Positions 32,098 through 45,161 are shown, numbered from the stretch's first letter. The stretch is 64,000 nt of DNA from Pseudomonadota bacterium (GCA_023390905.1 JAEWBY010000041.1:1-64000); one strand, 5' to 3'. Translations and numbers: made by a program. The notes: generated from the letters alone by a model not told the origin.

Positions 32098-33240
32098 GTG
32101 ACTGAACCCGCAATTCTCGTACTCGAAGACGGCACCGTGTTCGAGGGCGAATCCGTAGGCGCGAGCGGACTTTCCGTCGGCGAAGTGGTGTTCAACACCG
32201 CGATGACCGGCTATCAGGAAGTCCTCACCGATCCTTCCTACGCCCGTCAGCTGGTCACCCTGACCTATCCCCATATCGGCAACACCGGCTGCACCGAACA
32301 GGACGACGAAGCGCGCAAGGTCTGGTGCGCCGGCCTCATCGTGCGCGATGTTCCGCGCCGTCCCAGCAACTGGCGCAGCCAGGCCGCGCTGCCGGAATGG
32401 CTGATGACGCGCGGCATCGTGGCGATCGCCGGCATCGACACGCGCAAGCTCACCCGCATCCTGCGCGATCGCGGTGCGCAGAACGGCGCGCTGATGGCCG
32501 GCCCGGACGTGGACGTGGAAAAGGCGCTCGAAGCCGCGCGCAAGTTCCCCGGCCTGAAAGGCATGGATCTGGCCAAGGTGGTCTCGACCACCGAGCGCTA
32601 TCAGTGGAACGAAGGCCAGCTCGATCTGGATGGCGGCCAGTTCGTGCGCGCCCAGCCGCGTTTCAAGGTCGTGGCCTACGATTACGGCGTCAAGCTCAAC
32701 ATCCTGCGCATGCTCGCCGAACGCGGCTGCGACGTGACCGTGGTGCCCGCGCAGACGCCGGCCGCCGACGTGCTCGCGCTCAATCCCGATGGCGTGTTCC
32801 TGTCCAATGGTCCCGGCGATCCCGAACCGTGCGATTACGCCATCGCCGCCATCCGGGAATTCATCGCCAGGAAGATTCCGACCTTCGGCATCTGCCTGGG
32901 TCATCAACTGCTCGCGCTGGCCGCCGGCGCGAAGACCGTGAAGATGGGTCATGGCCACCACGGCGCCAATCATCCGGTGCAGGACATCGACACCGGCCGG
33001 GTGATGATCACCTCGCAGAATCATGGCTTCGCCGTGGATGAAAGCACGCTGCCGGCCAACGTCCGCGTGATTCATCGGTCGCTGTTCGATGGCACCAACC
33101 AGGGCATCGAACTGACCGACGCGCCGGCGTTCTCGTTCCAGGGCCACCCGGAAGCCAGCCCCGGCCCACGCGATGTTTCGCCGCTGTTCGATCGCTTCAT
33201 CGACAGCATGCGCGCCGCCGGCGCAGGGCAGGGCGCGTGA
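32098..33240 (+). CDS. carA: Carbamoyl-phosphate synthase small subunit (glutaminase)
   Basis: The 380-residue protein is CarA, the glutamine amidotransferase subunit that supplies ammonia to CarB for arginine and pyrimidine synthesis. Class I amidotransferase motifs are FLSNGPGDP, FGICLGHQLLALA with the catalytic Cys, and FQGHPEASPGP with the catalytic His. I chose GTG 32098 (MTEPAILVLEDG) with AAGG upstream; the frame is open farther to 31960, but the predicted promoter lies inside that extension. It is followed by a small exported-protein gene instead of directly by carB. Confidence 0.96.
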   Translation: MTEPAILVLEDGTVFEGESVGASGLSVGEVVFNTAMTGYQEVLTDPSYARQLVTLTYPHIGNTGCTEQDDEARKVWCAGLIVRDVPRRPSNWRSQAALPEWLMTRGIVAIAGIDTRKLTRILRDRGAQNGALMAGPDVDVEKALEAARKFPGLKGMDLAKVVSTTERYQWNEGQLDLDGGQFVRAQPRFKVVAYDYGVKLNILRMLAERGCDVTVVPAQTPAADVLALNPDGVFLSNGPGDPEPCDYAIAAIREFIARKIPTFGICLGHQLLALAAGAKTVKMGHGHHGANHPVQDIDTGRVMITSQNHGFAVDESTLPANVRVIHRSLFDGTNQGIELTDAPAFSFQGHPEASPGPRDVSPLFDRFIDSMRAAGAGQGA

Positions 33241-33887
33241 GGCGGGTGATATCGCGCGCGCTGCTCGCGATCGCGCTGGGCGCGTCGGCCTCGGTGGCGG
33301 CGCAGGCGGCCACGCCGGCCAGCGAAAGCGATCGTGCGGTGATGGCCGATTACCTGATCGACATGATGCCGCTGCACACCATCTTCGCCCAGTTGATGAA
33401 GAGCAACGACGGCGAACTGAAAGGCCAGCTCGACGACGCGCAGCTCGAATGCTTCCAGCAGCAGGTGTCGCGGCCGGCGCTGCTGGCGCGCAAGCGGCGC
33501 GAGGTCGATGCGTTCGCCGAGCAGGATCCGGCCAATTTCGCGGCCTCGCTCACCCTGCTGCGTGACGGCGCGGGTGAAACCGTCAAGCGGCTGGGCCAGG
33601 CGTCGGTGGGCGCGGCGCTCCAGCATGATGGCGAAACCGATGCGGACCAGGCGATCGCGCAGGCTGCAGCGTCCACCTTCGATGTCAGCAAGATGGAACC
33701 GGATCAATTGATCGCGTTCATGAGCTTCGCCTACGGATCCCCGTATCGCCGCCTGCGTGAACTGTCCGGCTACGGCGAGTTCACCGACGCCGGATCCGAG
33801 GCCGCCTCCCCCGTGGAAACGATGCTGGACGCCATGGCGATCGAGATCGCCGGCACCTGCGGGATCCCCGCCGAATTCTTCGAGTAG
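33237..33887 (+). CDS. Exported protein of unknown function between carA and carB
   Basis: The 216-residue product starts at GTG 33237, overlapping the carA stop (GTGA). It has a signal peptide (RALLAIALGASASVAAQA-ATP) and a helical, acidic mature part with two cysteines (LECFQQ and GTCGIP) that could form a disulfide. It ends 4 bases before the carB ATG, so it is translated within the car operon. The mature region shows loose likeness to DUF2059-type helical periplasmic proteins (TFDVSKMEPDQLIAFMSFAYGSP), but I do not claim membership. Why an exported protein should be coupled to a cytoplasmic heterodimer is unclear. Confidence 0.75.
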   Translation: MRRVISRALLAIALGASASVAAQAATPASESDRAVMADYLIDMMPLHTIFAQLMKSNDGELKGQLDDAQLECFQQQVSRPALLARKRREVDAFAEQDPANFAASLTLLRDGAGETVKRLGQASVGAALQHDGETDADQAIAQAAASTFDVSKMEPDQLIAFMSFAYGSPYRRLRELSGYGEFTDAGSEAASPVETMLDAMAIEIAGTCGIPAEFFE

Positions 33888-33891
33888 ACCC

Positions 33892-37130
<3,239 letters not shown>

Positions 37131-37134
<4 letters not shown>

Positions 37135-37607
37135 GAGCACCACTGACCATGAAGGGCGCGCAGCGTCTGCGTGCCGAACTGGACAACCTGAAAACGGTCA
37201 AGCGGCCGGAAGTGATCACCGCGATCGCCGAGGCGCGTGCGCATGGCGATCTGAAGGAGAACGCCGAGTACCACGCCGCGCGCGAGCAGCAGGGCTTCAT
37301 CGAAGGCCGCATCAAGCAGCTGGAAAGCGAGCTGTCGCATTCGGAGATCATCGACATCACCAAGCTCAACGCCGGTACGCGCATCGTGTTCGGCGCGACC
37401 GTGACGCTGGCTGACGTCGAAACGGACGAAGAAAAGAAATACCAGGTGGTCGGCGATCTGGAAGCCGACATCAAGCAGGGCCTGATCGCGATCTCCTCGC
37501 CGCTGGCCCGAGCGCTGATCGGCAAGCACGAGGGTGATGCGGTCATCATCGATGCACCGGCCGGCCAGCGCGAATACGAAATCGTCAGCGTCCGCTACCA
37601 GGACTGA
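37131..37607 (+). CDS. greA: Transcription elongation factor GreA
   Basis: GreA stimulates cleavage of backtracked RNA by RNA polymerase. The sequence MKGAQRLRAELDNLKTVKRPEVITAIAEARAHGDLKENAEYHAAREQQGF is the N-terminal coiled coil with the conserved acidic tip (DLKENAEY), followed by the FKBP-like C-terminal domain. I chose TTG at 37131 rather than ATG 37149: AAGGAG lies 8 bases before the TTG, the resulting 158 residues equal E. coli GreA, and the N-terminus MRAPLTMKGAQ aligns with the E. coli protein. The TTG overlaps the carB stop (TTGA). Confidence 0.93.
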
Positions 37608-37616
37608 TCGGTCCGG

Positions 37617-38564
37617 ATGGCGACCGCCACGCTGCTGCTGCCCGCGCGCCGAAGGCTGGCGGGACAGCCGCTGCCCGCCGACGTCGGCAAGGCGCTCGGG
37701 CGTGCGGATCGCAGCCAGGCCGAGGCCGGCGAGCGTGAACAACTGCGGCGGCATTTCCGGCTGGTGCCCGATCACTGGCCGGTAGCCGCGCTCACGCGCC
37801 AACTCGATGCCGGCGATGCGGAAGAAGCGGCGTGGCTGCGTGCCGATCCGGCGCGCATCTCGCCCGACATCAACGGCGCGCGCATGCTCGCCCATGGTGA
37901 GGCGCTGGCGCTGGACGCCGGGGATCTCGCGCAGTTGCTGCCGTCGCTGAAGCCGTTGTTCGGTGACGCCGGTGCATTGCTGGAGGCGCCGCATCCGTCG
38001 CGCTGGTATCTGCGCCTGCCGAAGGGAACGCGGCTGCCGGCATTCGCGCCGATCGACGATGTACTGGGCGACGATCTGTTCGCGCATCTGCCTGAAGGCG
38101 ACGAAGGCCGCCGCTGGCGTGCACTGATGACCGAGGCGCAGATCATCCTGCACAACCACCCGTGGAATGCGCGGCGTGTCCAGGCGGGCAAGGCGCCGGT
38201 CAATTCGCTGTGGTTCTGGGGCGCGGGCGTGCTGCCGCAATCAGTCGCCACACCGCACAAGCAGGTCAAAGGGCAGGACACGCTGCTGCGCGCGCTCGCG
38301 CTTGCCGCCGGCGTGTCGGCCGATGGCGATTCCGGCCAGGCCGTGGATGCGCTCATTGATCTGCGCCACCTGCGCCAGCTCGACGTGCTGGCGCGCGATG
38401 CCCTGCAACCGCTGCTGGCCGCGCTGGCTCGTGGCGAACTGCTGCGGCTGAAACTCGATTTCGGCGACGGTGCGCAGTTCGATCTGCGCCGCGATCAGCG
38501 CTGGCGTTTCTGGCGTCGATCTCTGGATCGCCTGGAGCACGATTCGGCCGATCTCCCGGCATGA
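37617..38564 (+). CDS. rpfE: RpfE-type protein of the rpf locus (phosphoglycerate-mutase-like)
   Basis: The 315-residue protein sits between greA and recJ, exactly where Xanthomonas has rpfE, and has the features of that family (DPARISPDINGARML, PVNSLWFWGAGVLPQ, with WGAG as in alkaline-phosphatase-superfamily PGM-like proteins). These proteins are often annotated as phosphoglycerate mutase or as regulatory protein RpfE; neither function is demonstrated from sequence. It starts 9 bases after greA and overlaps recJ by 4 bases. Assignment rests on synteny plus overall likeness. Confidence 0.78.
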   Translation: MATATLLLPARRRLAGQPLPADVGKALGRADRSQAEAGEREQLRRHFRLVPDHWPVAALTRQLDAGDAEEAAWLRADPARISPDINGARMLAHGEALALDAGDLAQLLPSLKPLFGDAGALLEAPHPSRWYLRLPKGTRLPAFAPIDDVLGDDLFAHLPEGDEGRRWRALMTEAQIILHNHPWNARRVQAGKAPVNSLWFWGAGVLPQSVATPHKQVKGQDTLLRALALAAGVSADGDSGQAVDALIDLRHLRQLDVLARDALQPLLAALARGELLRLKLDFGDGAQFDLRRDQRWRFWRRSLDRLEHDSADLPA

Positions 38565-40285
38565 AGAACGGTCCACGCATCGTCCGCCGTCCGGCCGTGC
38601 CGGTCGCGGGCTGGCCCGAGCACGTATTGCCGCTGCTGCGCCGCATCTACGCCGCGCGCGGTGCCTGCGATCCCGCGCAGGCGCAGCCGCGTCTGGCGCA
38701 GTTGCTCAAGCCCGATGCCCTCGGCGGACTGCCCGAGGCGGTCACGCTGCTGCAGCAGGCGATGGACGCGGATCGCCACATCGTGGTCGTCGGCGATTTC
38801 GATTGCGATGGCGCCACCGCCACCGCGGTGATGGTGCGTGGATTGCGTGCGCTCGGTGCGCGCCGCGTCACCGCCACCGTGCCCAACCGCATGGTCCATG
38901 GCTATGGCCTTTCACCGGCGCTGGTCGATGAACTGGCGTCCGTGCAGCCGGATTTGCTGGTGACGGTGGATCACGGCATCGCCTGCCACGCCGGCATCGC
39001 CCGCGCGAAGGCGCGTGGTTGGCGGGTGCTGGTCACCGATCATCATCTGCCCGGCGCCACCTTGCCCGATGCCGACGCCATCGTCGATCCGAACGTGCAG
39101 GGCGATGGTTTTCCCAGCAAGTGCATGGCCGGTGTCGGCGTGGCGTTCTATGTCCTGCTCGCACTGCGGCGTGGCCTGCGCGAGCAGGGGCGCTGGCCTC
39201 AGGGCGAACCGGATCTTTCGAGCCTGCTGGATCTGGTCGCGGTCGGCACCGTCGCGGATCTGGTGCCGCTGGATTTCAACAATCGCGCGCTGGTGTCGGC
39301 GGGATTGCGTCGGCTGCGTGCCGGGCAGGGATGTGCGGGATTGCAGGCGCTGATCGAAGTATCCGGACGCCAGGCGCACTGCCTGACCGCGGCCGACATC
39401 GGCTTTGCGATCGCGCCGCGCCTCAACGCAGCGGGACGACTGGAAGACATGGCGCTGGGCATCGAATGCCTGCTTAGTGACGACCTGGCGCAGGCGCGCG
39501 AAATGGCGGCCGTGCTCAACGGCATCAATGCCGAGCGGCGTGGCGTCCAGCAGCAGATGACCGACGAGGCGACGATTGCGCTCGCGCGCGTGGCGACACT
39601 GGAGGGGCAGGCGCCGCTGGCGGTCTGCCTGTTCGACGAGAACTGGCATCCGGGCGTGATCGGTCTGGTGGCGTCGCGCCTGAAGGACAGCCTGCACCGG
39701 CCGGTCATCGCATTCGCGCCGGCCGAACCCGGCAGCACGCTGTTGCGGGGATCGGCGCGTTCGATTCCGGGCTTCCACATCCGCGATGCGCTGGCGGCGA
39801 TCGACACGGCCCATCCGGATCTGATTGCCCGCTTCGGCGGCCACGCGATGGCGGCGGGGCTGAGCCTGGAATCCGCGCATCTGCCGCGCTTCGAGTCCGC
39901 GCTGCACGCGGTCGCGGCCGAGCGCCTGGAACCGGAACACCTGCAGGCAGAACTGTGGAGTGATGGCGAGCTTTCCGGCCACGAGTTCGATCGCGTCCAC
40001 GCCGAAGCATTGCGCGATGGCGGACCGTGGGGGCAGGGGTTTCCGGAGCCGATGTTCGACGGCGTGTTCGATGTGATCGACTGGCGCGTCATCGGCGAGC
40101 GGCATCTGAAGTTCTCGCTGCGCACGCATGGACGGACGCAGCCGCTCAGTGCGATCCATTTCGGCGGCTGGCGCGATCTGGCACCGCCGGCACGCATCCA
40201 CGCCGCCTACCAGCTCGATACCGACGATTATCAGGATCGCCGGGGCATCCAGTTGATCCTGCGGCACTGGTCCGCCACCGAGTGA
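38561..40285 (+). CDS. recJ: Single-stranded-DNA-specific exonuclease RecJ
   Basis: The 574-residue protein is RecJ, a 5'-3' exonuclease of recombination and mismatch repair. DHH-superfamily motifs are HIVVVGDFDCDGATATAVM, LVTVDHGIACH, VLVTDHHLPG and a C-terminal DHHA1 part with RFGGHAMAAGLSL. The ATG overlaps the rpfE stop (ATGA), and the gene ends 44 bases before the convergent diguanylate cyclase gene. Confidence 0.95.
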   Translation: MKNGPRIVRRPAVPVAGWPEHVLPLLRRIYAARGACDPAQAQPRLAQLLKPDALGGLPEAVTLLQQAMDADRHIVVVGDFDCDGATATAVMVRGLRALGARRVTATVPNRMVHGYGLSPALVDELASVQPDLLVTVDHGIACHAGIARAKARGWRVLVTDHHLPGATLPDADAIVDPNVQGDGFPSKCMAGVGVAFYVLLALRRGLREQGRWPQGEPDLSSLLDLVAVGTVADLVPLDFNNRALVSAGLRRLRAGQGCAGLQALIEVSGRQAHCLTAADIGFAIAPRLNAAGRLEDMALGIECLLSDDLAQAREMAAVLNGINAERRGVQQQMTDEATIALARVATLEGQAPLAVCLFDENWHPGVIGLVASRLKDSLHRPVIAFAPAEPGSTLLRGSARSIPGFHIRDALAAIDTAHPDLIARFGGHAMAAGLSLESAHLPRFESALHAVAAERLEPEHLQAELWSDGELSGHEFDRVHAEALRDGGPWGQGFPEPMFDGVFDVIDWRVIGERHLKFSLRTHGRTQPLSAIHFGGWRDLAPPARIHAAYQLDTDDYQDRRGIQLILRHWSATE

Positions 40286-40328
40286 TCCACGACATCCGGC
40301 AGGAGGTCAGCCGCAGCCCGGCGCTTGG

Positions 40329-42296
40329 TCAGGTGCGCACACCGGCCACCGCGTGGCTCGACATCACCTCGATCGCGCCGGCGCGCACCGCCTGCTGCGG
40401 CTCTTCGAGCACGTCGGCCGCCGACAGCGTGTCCGGAAGCGTCTGGCCCCACAGGCCCACCCAGGCATCGCGATGGTCCTTGGCCGCGTACAGGGCGCGA
40501 TCCGCCATGCGCAGCGCATAGCCCCAGTCGGCCTCCGGCTGCGCAGCGTCGGGCTGGAAGAACGGAAAGGGCGAGAACCCCACCGACACCGTCAGGGGCC
40601 AACTGCGATCGGCGGCCAGTTGCGTGAGCCCGCCCAGCGTCCCCTGCAACCGTTCGGCGAATGCGCAGGCCTGCGCGGCGTTGATGTCCGCACAGGCGAC
40701 CAGGAATTCCTCGCCGCCCCAGCGCGCCACGATGTCGCCGGGACGGCAGGCTTCCTTCAGACGACGCGACAGCTCGACCAGTGCGGCATCACCGGCATGA
40801 TGGCCCAGCGTGTCGTTGACCGCCTTGAAATAATCGATGTCGATCAGCAGCAGCACATGGCGCGAATCCGGCACGCGCGACTGCTGCGCCATCGCGGCGA
40901 GCGCGGTGCCGGCGGCGCGACGGTTCTTCAGGCCGGTCAGCGGATCGGTGGCACTGATGATGCGCAGTTGCCGGTTCTTGCGACGTTGCAGGACGAACAG
41001 CGACACGCCGGCCAGCATCAGCAGCACCAGCAGCACGATGACGCCGTTGCGCAGCAGCCGAGAACGTTCGTCGGCCAGGCGCCGGATCTGCGCTTCATGG
41101 CGCAGCCGCTCCAGTTCACGCTGTGAAGCCGCGTTCTGGCTGCGGCCCTGCAAGTCGGCCAGCAGATCCAGACGCTGCTGCTTCATCGTGTTCATTTCAA
41201 GCGCGTGCAGCCGGCGGCCGACGGCCAGCGTCTGCTCGGCCTGTCCCAGCGCGGCGTGCGCGCCGATCCAGGCGAGCAGGACTTCGCGCTGCTCCTGTGG
41301 CTCGGCCTTGTCCTTGATCAGCTCCCACGCGGCCTGCGCGCTGCGCAATGCCGCCGAGCCATCGCCGGATACGCGTTGCAGCGTCGACAACTTGGCCAGC
41401 GTGAGCGCTTCACCGCCGGGATCGCCGAGCTGCCGTTGTGCCGACAGCGCCTGTTGCAGCGCCGCGCGCGCCTGCGCCAGCCGATGCTCGCCAATCCACT
41501 GGCCGGCGCGTTCGCTGCGGATGCGTTCGACGACGATGCGGTTGTTCTGCTGCGCGGCGACCACCTCGCCACGATCGAGCATCGCCAGCGCTTCTGCCTG
41601 TCGGTCCAGGCGCAGCAGGTTGATCGCGTGGTTGTACAGCAGCAGCGGATCCTCATGTCCGACGGTGGCGCCGGCCGCGATCGCGCTGCGGTAGTAGCGG
41701 TCGGCGACCTCGGGCGAATCCAGATAATCGGCGTGGATGAGGCCCACGTTGGTCAGCGTGGCCAGGCGCGTCAACGCCGCGTCTTCCGCACCGAGCCCGG
41801 CGGCGATGTCGTGCGCGCGCAGATAGGCCGCTTCGGCACGATGGATCTGGCCGGCGCCGTGATAGAACGCGCCGGCCTGCGAATACGCACGCAATTTGAG
41901 ATCGGCCGCGAGCGAGGGATGCGCCCGCACGCGCTGTTCCATCAGCGCCGCTGACGCCACCGCGAGGTCATCGCGCCCCAGCAGGCTGGCCGCCATGCCC
42001 TGGCAACTGATCGCCTTGATCTGGTCTTCCGCCGACAGGCCGGGCGTCTTCAGCAGCATGCCGGCCAGTTCCAGCGCACGGGCCGGATCATTGCGGCGCA
42101 GTTGCAGGCATTCGGCGACGCGCGCCTCCACCGGCGGCTCGGCGCCGGCGCACGGAGCCACCAGGGCCAGAACCCACAGTGACGACAGCAGGAGGGTGCG
42201 CGCACGTGCCGGCGCGCAGGACACGGAACAGGGCAACGGCATGCAGGCGGATCGGGGGGAAACGCAAGCATGCGTGATCTGCAATCCCGGTTCCAC
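40329..42296 (-). CDS. Diguanylate cyclase with periplasmic helical-repeat sensor
   Basis: The 655-residue product has a signal sequence, a long helical periplasmic region built of TPR-like repeats (about 60-410), one membrane helix (RNGVIVLLVLLMLAGVSLFVL, about 420-440) and a C-terminal GGDEF domain. The active-site motif is RWGGEEF near residue 527, and an inhibitory I-site RPGD lies five residues before it, so active c-di-GMP synthesis with product feedback is expected. The start is uncertain: GTG 42296 has GAGGA upstream, and ATG 42242 is an alternative. It is set between recJ and prfB against the direction of its neighbours, within a locus whose output (RpfG) degrades c-di-GMP. Confidence 0.87.
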   Translation of the reverse strand: MEPGLQITHACVSPRSACMPLPCSVSCAPARARTLLLSSLWVLALVAPCAGAEPPVEARVAECLQLRRNDPARALELAGMLLKTPGLSAEDQIKAISCQGMAASLLGRDDLAVASAALMEQRVRAHPSLAADLKLRAYSQAGAFYHGAGQIHRAEAAYLRAHDIAAGLGAEDAALTRLATLTNVGLIHADYLDSPEVADRYYRSAIAAGATVGHEDPLLLYNHAINLLRLDRQAEALAMLDRGEVVAAQQNNRIVVERIRSERAGQWIGEHRLAQARAALQQALSAQRQLGDPGGEALTLAKLSTLQRVSGDGSAALRSAQAAWELIKDKAEPQEQREVLLAWIGAHAALGQAEQTLAVGRRLHALEMNTMKQQRLDLLADLQGRSQNAASQRELERLRHEAQIRRLADERSRLLRNGVIVLLVLLMLAGVSLFVLQRRKNRQLRIISATDPLTGLKNRRAAGTALAAMAQQSRVPDSRHVLLLIDIDYFKAVNDTLGHHAGDAALVELSRRLKEACRPGDIVARWGGEEFLVACADINAAQACAFAERLQGTLGGLTQLAADRSWPLTVSVGFSPFPFFQPDAAQPEADWGYALRMADRALYAAKDHRDAWVGLWGQTLPDTLSAADVLEEPQQAVRAGAIEVMSSHAVAGVRT

Positions 42297-42406
42297 TCCT
42301 CATCCTCGACGCGCCGCCACTGCCGCATCCCAAGGGCTCGCCACCGGCGGCCGGGCATGCGGCTCTGGTATCCTTGCCGACCGTTTCCGCCCCCGCCCGC
42401 ATCGCC

Positions 42407-43532
42407 ATGATCGAACTGAACCCCATCCGCCAGCGCATCGCCGACCTGCAGGAACGGGTGGCCTCGCTACGGGGGTATCTTTGACTACGATTCCAAGCGC
42501 GAACGCCTGGAAGAAGTGAACCGCGAGCTGGAAAGCCCGGACATCTGGAACAACCCCGAATACGCACAGCAGCTCGGTCGCGAGCGCTCGCTGCTGGACA
42601 AGACCGTCAACGGCATCCGCGAGATTGACGAAGGGCTGACCGGCGCGGCCGAACTGCTGGATCTGGCCGAGAGTGAAAACGACGAGGAAACCGCGCAGGC
42701 CGTGGTCGCCGATGTCGAGGGCTACGGCGGCCGCGTGGACAAGCTGGAGTTCCAGCGCATGTTTTCCGGCGAGATGGACAGCGCCAATGCGTTCGTCGAC
42801 ATCCAGGCCGGCGCCGGTGGCACCGAAGCGCAGGACTGGGCGGAAATCCTGCTGCGCATGTACCTGCGCTGGGCCGAGTCGCGCGGCTGGAAGGTCGAGC
42901 TGATGGAAGCCAGCGACGGGGAAGTGGCGGGCATCAAGTCGGCCACCTTCCGCGTCGAGGGCGACTACGCCTACGGCTGGCTGAAGACCGAGATCGGCGT
43001 GCACCGGCTGGTGCGCAAGTCGCCATTCGATTCGGACAACCGCCGCCATACCAGCTTCACGTCGGTGTTCGTCGCTCCGGAAGTGGACGACAACATCGAC
43101 ATCGACATCAATCCTGCCGATCTGAAGACCGACGTGTATCGCTCGTCCGGCGCCGGCGGCCAGCACGTCAACAAGACCGAATCGGCCGTGCGCATCACCC
43201 ACGTGCCCAGCGGCGTGGTGGTGGCGTGCCAGACCGAGCGCAGCCAGCACGCCAACCGCGATCGCGCGATGAAGATGCTCAAGGCCAAGCTCTACGAGAT
43301 CGAAATCCAGAAGCGCAACGCGGAAAAGAACGCGCTGGAAGCCACCAAGTCCGACATCGGCTGGGGCAGCCAGATCCGCAACTACGTGCTGGACCAGAGC
43401 CGCATCAAGGATCTGCGCACCGGCATCGAGCGCACCGATACGCAGAAGGTGCTCGACGGCGATCTGGATGAGTTCCTTGAAGCCAGCCTGAAGGCCGGCC
43501 TGGAAGCCGGCGCCAAACGCATCGACGCGTGA
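42407..43532 (+). CDS. prfB: Peptide chain release factor 2 with programmed +1 frameshift
   Basis: RF2 recognises UGA and UAA stops. The first 25 codons (42407-42481, MIELNPIRQRIADLQERVASLRGYL) end at an in-frame TGA (42482-42484); reading moves +1 by skipping T42482 and continues from GAC 42483 to 43532, giving 374 residues. The shift site GGGGG-TAT-CTT-TGA-C closely matches the E. coli element. The tryptic GGQ loop appears as SSGAGGQHVNKTESAVR. RF2 low levels promote the shift, an autoregulatory loop. The gene lies divergent from the diguanylate cyclase gene and 105 bases before lysS. Confidence 0.97.
42471..42484 (+). promoter_or_regulatory. RF2 programmed frameshift site
   Basis: GGGGG, an internal Shine-Dalgarno-like run (42471-42475), precedes TAT CTT TGA; the CTT codon slips to TTT and translation resumes at GAC. 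The element is almost identical to the E. coli prfB site. Confidence 0.95.
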
Positions 43533-43637
43533 GGCCGGGTTCGCGGCCCGGGAGCGCCGATGGCGCATTCCGGCTGCGAACGCGACCGCTTCCTCCGTTC
43601 GCCATTCCGAATCATTCCAGCCCAATCCCACGCCACC

Positions 43638-45161
43638 ATGACCGACCAGCCGACCGCGACGCAGACCCACGCCGACGAGAACAGCCTCATCGCCGAGCGC
43701 CGCGCGAAACTGAGCGCGCTGCGCGGGCAGGGCATCGCGTATCCGAACGACTTCCGCCGTGCGGATTTCGCCGGCGATCTGCAGGCCGAATATGCTGACC
43801 AGGCGCTGTGGACGCCGGAGTCCCTGGAAGCCAGCGGCCGACGCGTCCGCATCGCCGGCCGGCTGATGGCCAAGCGCGTGATGGGCAAGGCCAGCTTCGT
43901 GCAGATCCAGGACGAATCCGGACGCATCCAGTTGTTCCTGCAATCGAACACGCTGGGCGAGGTCTATGACGCGTTCAAGGGCTGGGACATCGGCGACATC
44001 ATCGCCGCCGAAGGCGGACTGACGCGCACCCGGACCGGCGAACTGTCGATCAAGGCCGACGTCCTGCGCCTGTTGACCAAGGCGCTGCGCCCGCTGCCGG
44101 ACAAATGGCATGGCCTGTCCGATGTCGAGCAGCGCTACCGCCAGCGCTACGTGGATCTGATCGTCACCCCGGAAGCGCGCGATGTCTTCATCAAGCGCTC
44201 CCGCATCATCCGCGCGATCCGCGAATGGCTGGACGCGCGCCGTTTCCTCGAAGTGGAAACGCCGATGATGCATTACATCCCGGGCGGCGCCGCGGCCAAG
44301 CCGTTCGTCACCCATCACAACGCGCTGGGACTGGACCTCTACCTGCGGGTGGCGCCGGAGCTGTACCTGAAGCGGCTGGTGGTCGGCGGGCTGGAGCGCG
44401 TGTACGAGATCAACCGGAACTTCCGCAACGAAGGCGTCAGCACGCGGCACAACCCGGAGTTCACGATGCTCGAACTGTACGAGGCCTACGCCACGTACAA
44501 CGAGATCATGGATCTGACCGAATCGGTGATCCGCGACGTCGCGCATGAAGTGCTGGGCACCGGCCGCGTCACCTGGGAAGGCCGCGAGATCGATCTGGAG
44601 CCGGCGTTCCGCCGCTGGCGCATGGACGAAGCCGTGCGCCACCACAATCCGGACATCAGCCAGGCCGACTGCACCGACCGCGAAGCCCTGGCGCGCCACT
44701 GCGAACGCCTGCGCATCCCGGTGAAAGCCTCCTACGGCTGGGGCAAGCTGCTGCTGGAAATCTTCGAGAAGACGGTCGAGCACACGCTGATCCAGCCGAC
44801 CTTCATCACCGACCACCCGGTGGAGGTTTCCCCGCTGGCGCGCGCCAATGACGCCGATCCGGGCTACACGGATCGCTTCGAGTTGTTCATCAACGGCAAG
44901 GAACTGGCCAACGGTTTTTCCGAACTCAACGATCCGGAAGACCAGGCGGCCCGGTTCCAGGCGCAGGTCGAGGCGAAGGAAGGCGGGGACGACGAAGCCA
45001 TGCACTACGACGCCGACTACATCCGTGCGCTGGAAGTGGGCATGGCCCCGACCGGCGGACTGGGCATCGGCATCGATCGCCTGGTGATGCTGCTGACCGG
45101 TTCGGATTCGATCCGCGACGTGCTGCTGTTCCCGTACATGCGGCCTGAACAGCACGGCTGA
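43638..45161 (+). CDS. lysS: Lysyl-tRNA synthetase (class II)
   Basis: This 507-residue protein is a class II lysyl-tRNA synthetase: N-terminal OB-fold anticodon-binding domain (about 60-170), motif 2 FRNEGVSTRHNPEFTMLE, and motif 3 GLGIGIDRLVMLLT near the C-terminus. I chose ATG 43638 (MTDQPTATQT), which matches the usual N-terminal length; an ATG at 43560 gives a non-conserved extension. It follows prfB as in xanthomonads and other gammaproteobacteria. It ends 285 bases before rpfG. Confidence 0.96.
   Translation: MTDQPTATQTHADENSLIAERRAKLSALRGQGIAYPNDFRRADFAGDLQAEYADQALWTPESLEASGRRVRIAGRLMAKRVMGKASFVQIQDESGRIQLFLQSNTLGEVYDAFKGWDIGDIIAAEGGLTRTRTGELSIKADVLRLLTKALRPLPDKWHGLSDVEQRYRQRYVDLIVTPEARDVFIKRSRIIRAIREWLDARRFLEVETPMMHYIPGGAAAKPFVTHHNALGLDLYLRVAPELYLKRLVVGGLERVYEINRNFRNEGVSTRHNPEFTMLELYEAYATYNEIMDLTESVIRDVAHEVLGTGRVTWEGREIDLEPAFRRWRMDEAVRHHNPDISQADCTDREALARHCERLRIPVKASYGWGKLLLEIFEKTVEHTLIQPTFITDHPVEVSPLARANDADPGYTDRFELFINGKELANGFSELNDPEDQAARFQAQVEAKEGGDDEAMHYDADYIRALEVGMAPTGGLGIGIDRLVMLLTGSDSIRDVLLFPYMRPEQHG

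Noticed and set aside
42482..42484. prfB as a frameshifted pseudogene
   Set aside because: The break matches the known programmed RF2 frameshift site base for base in its core.
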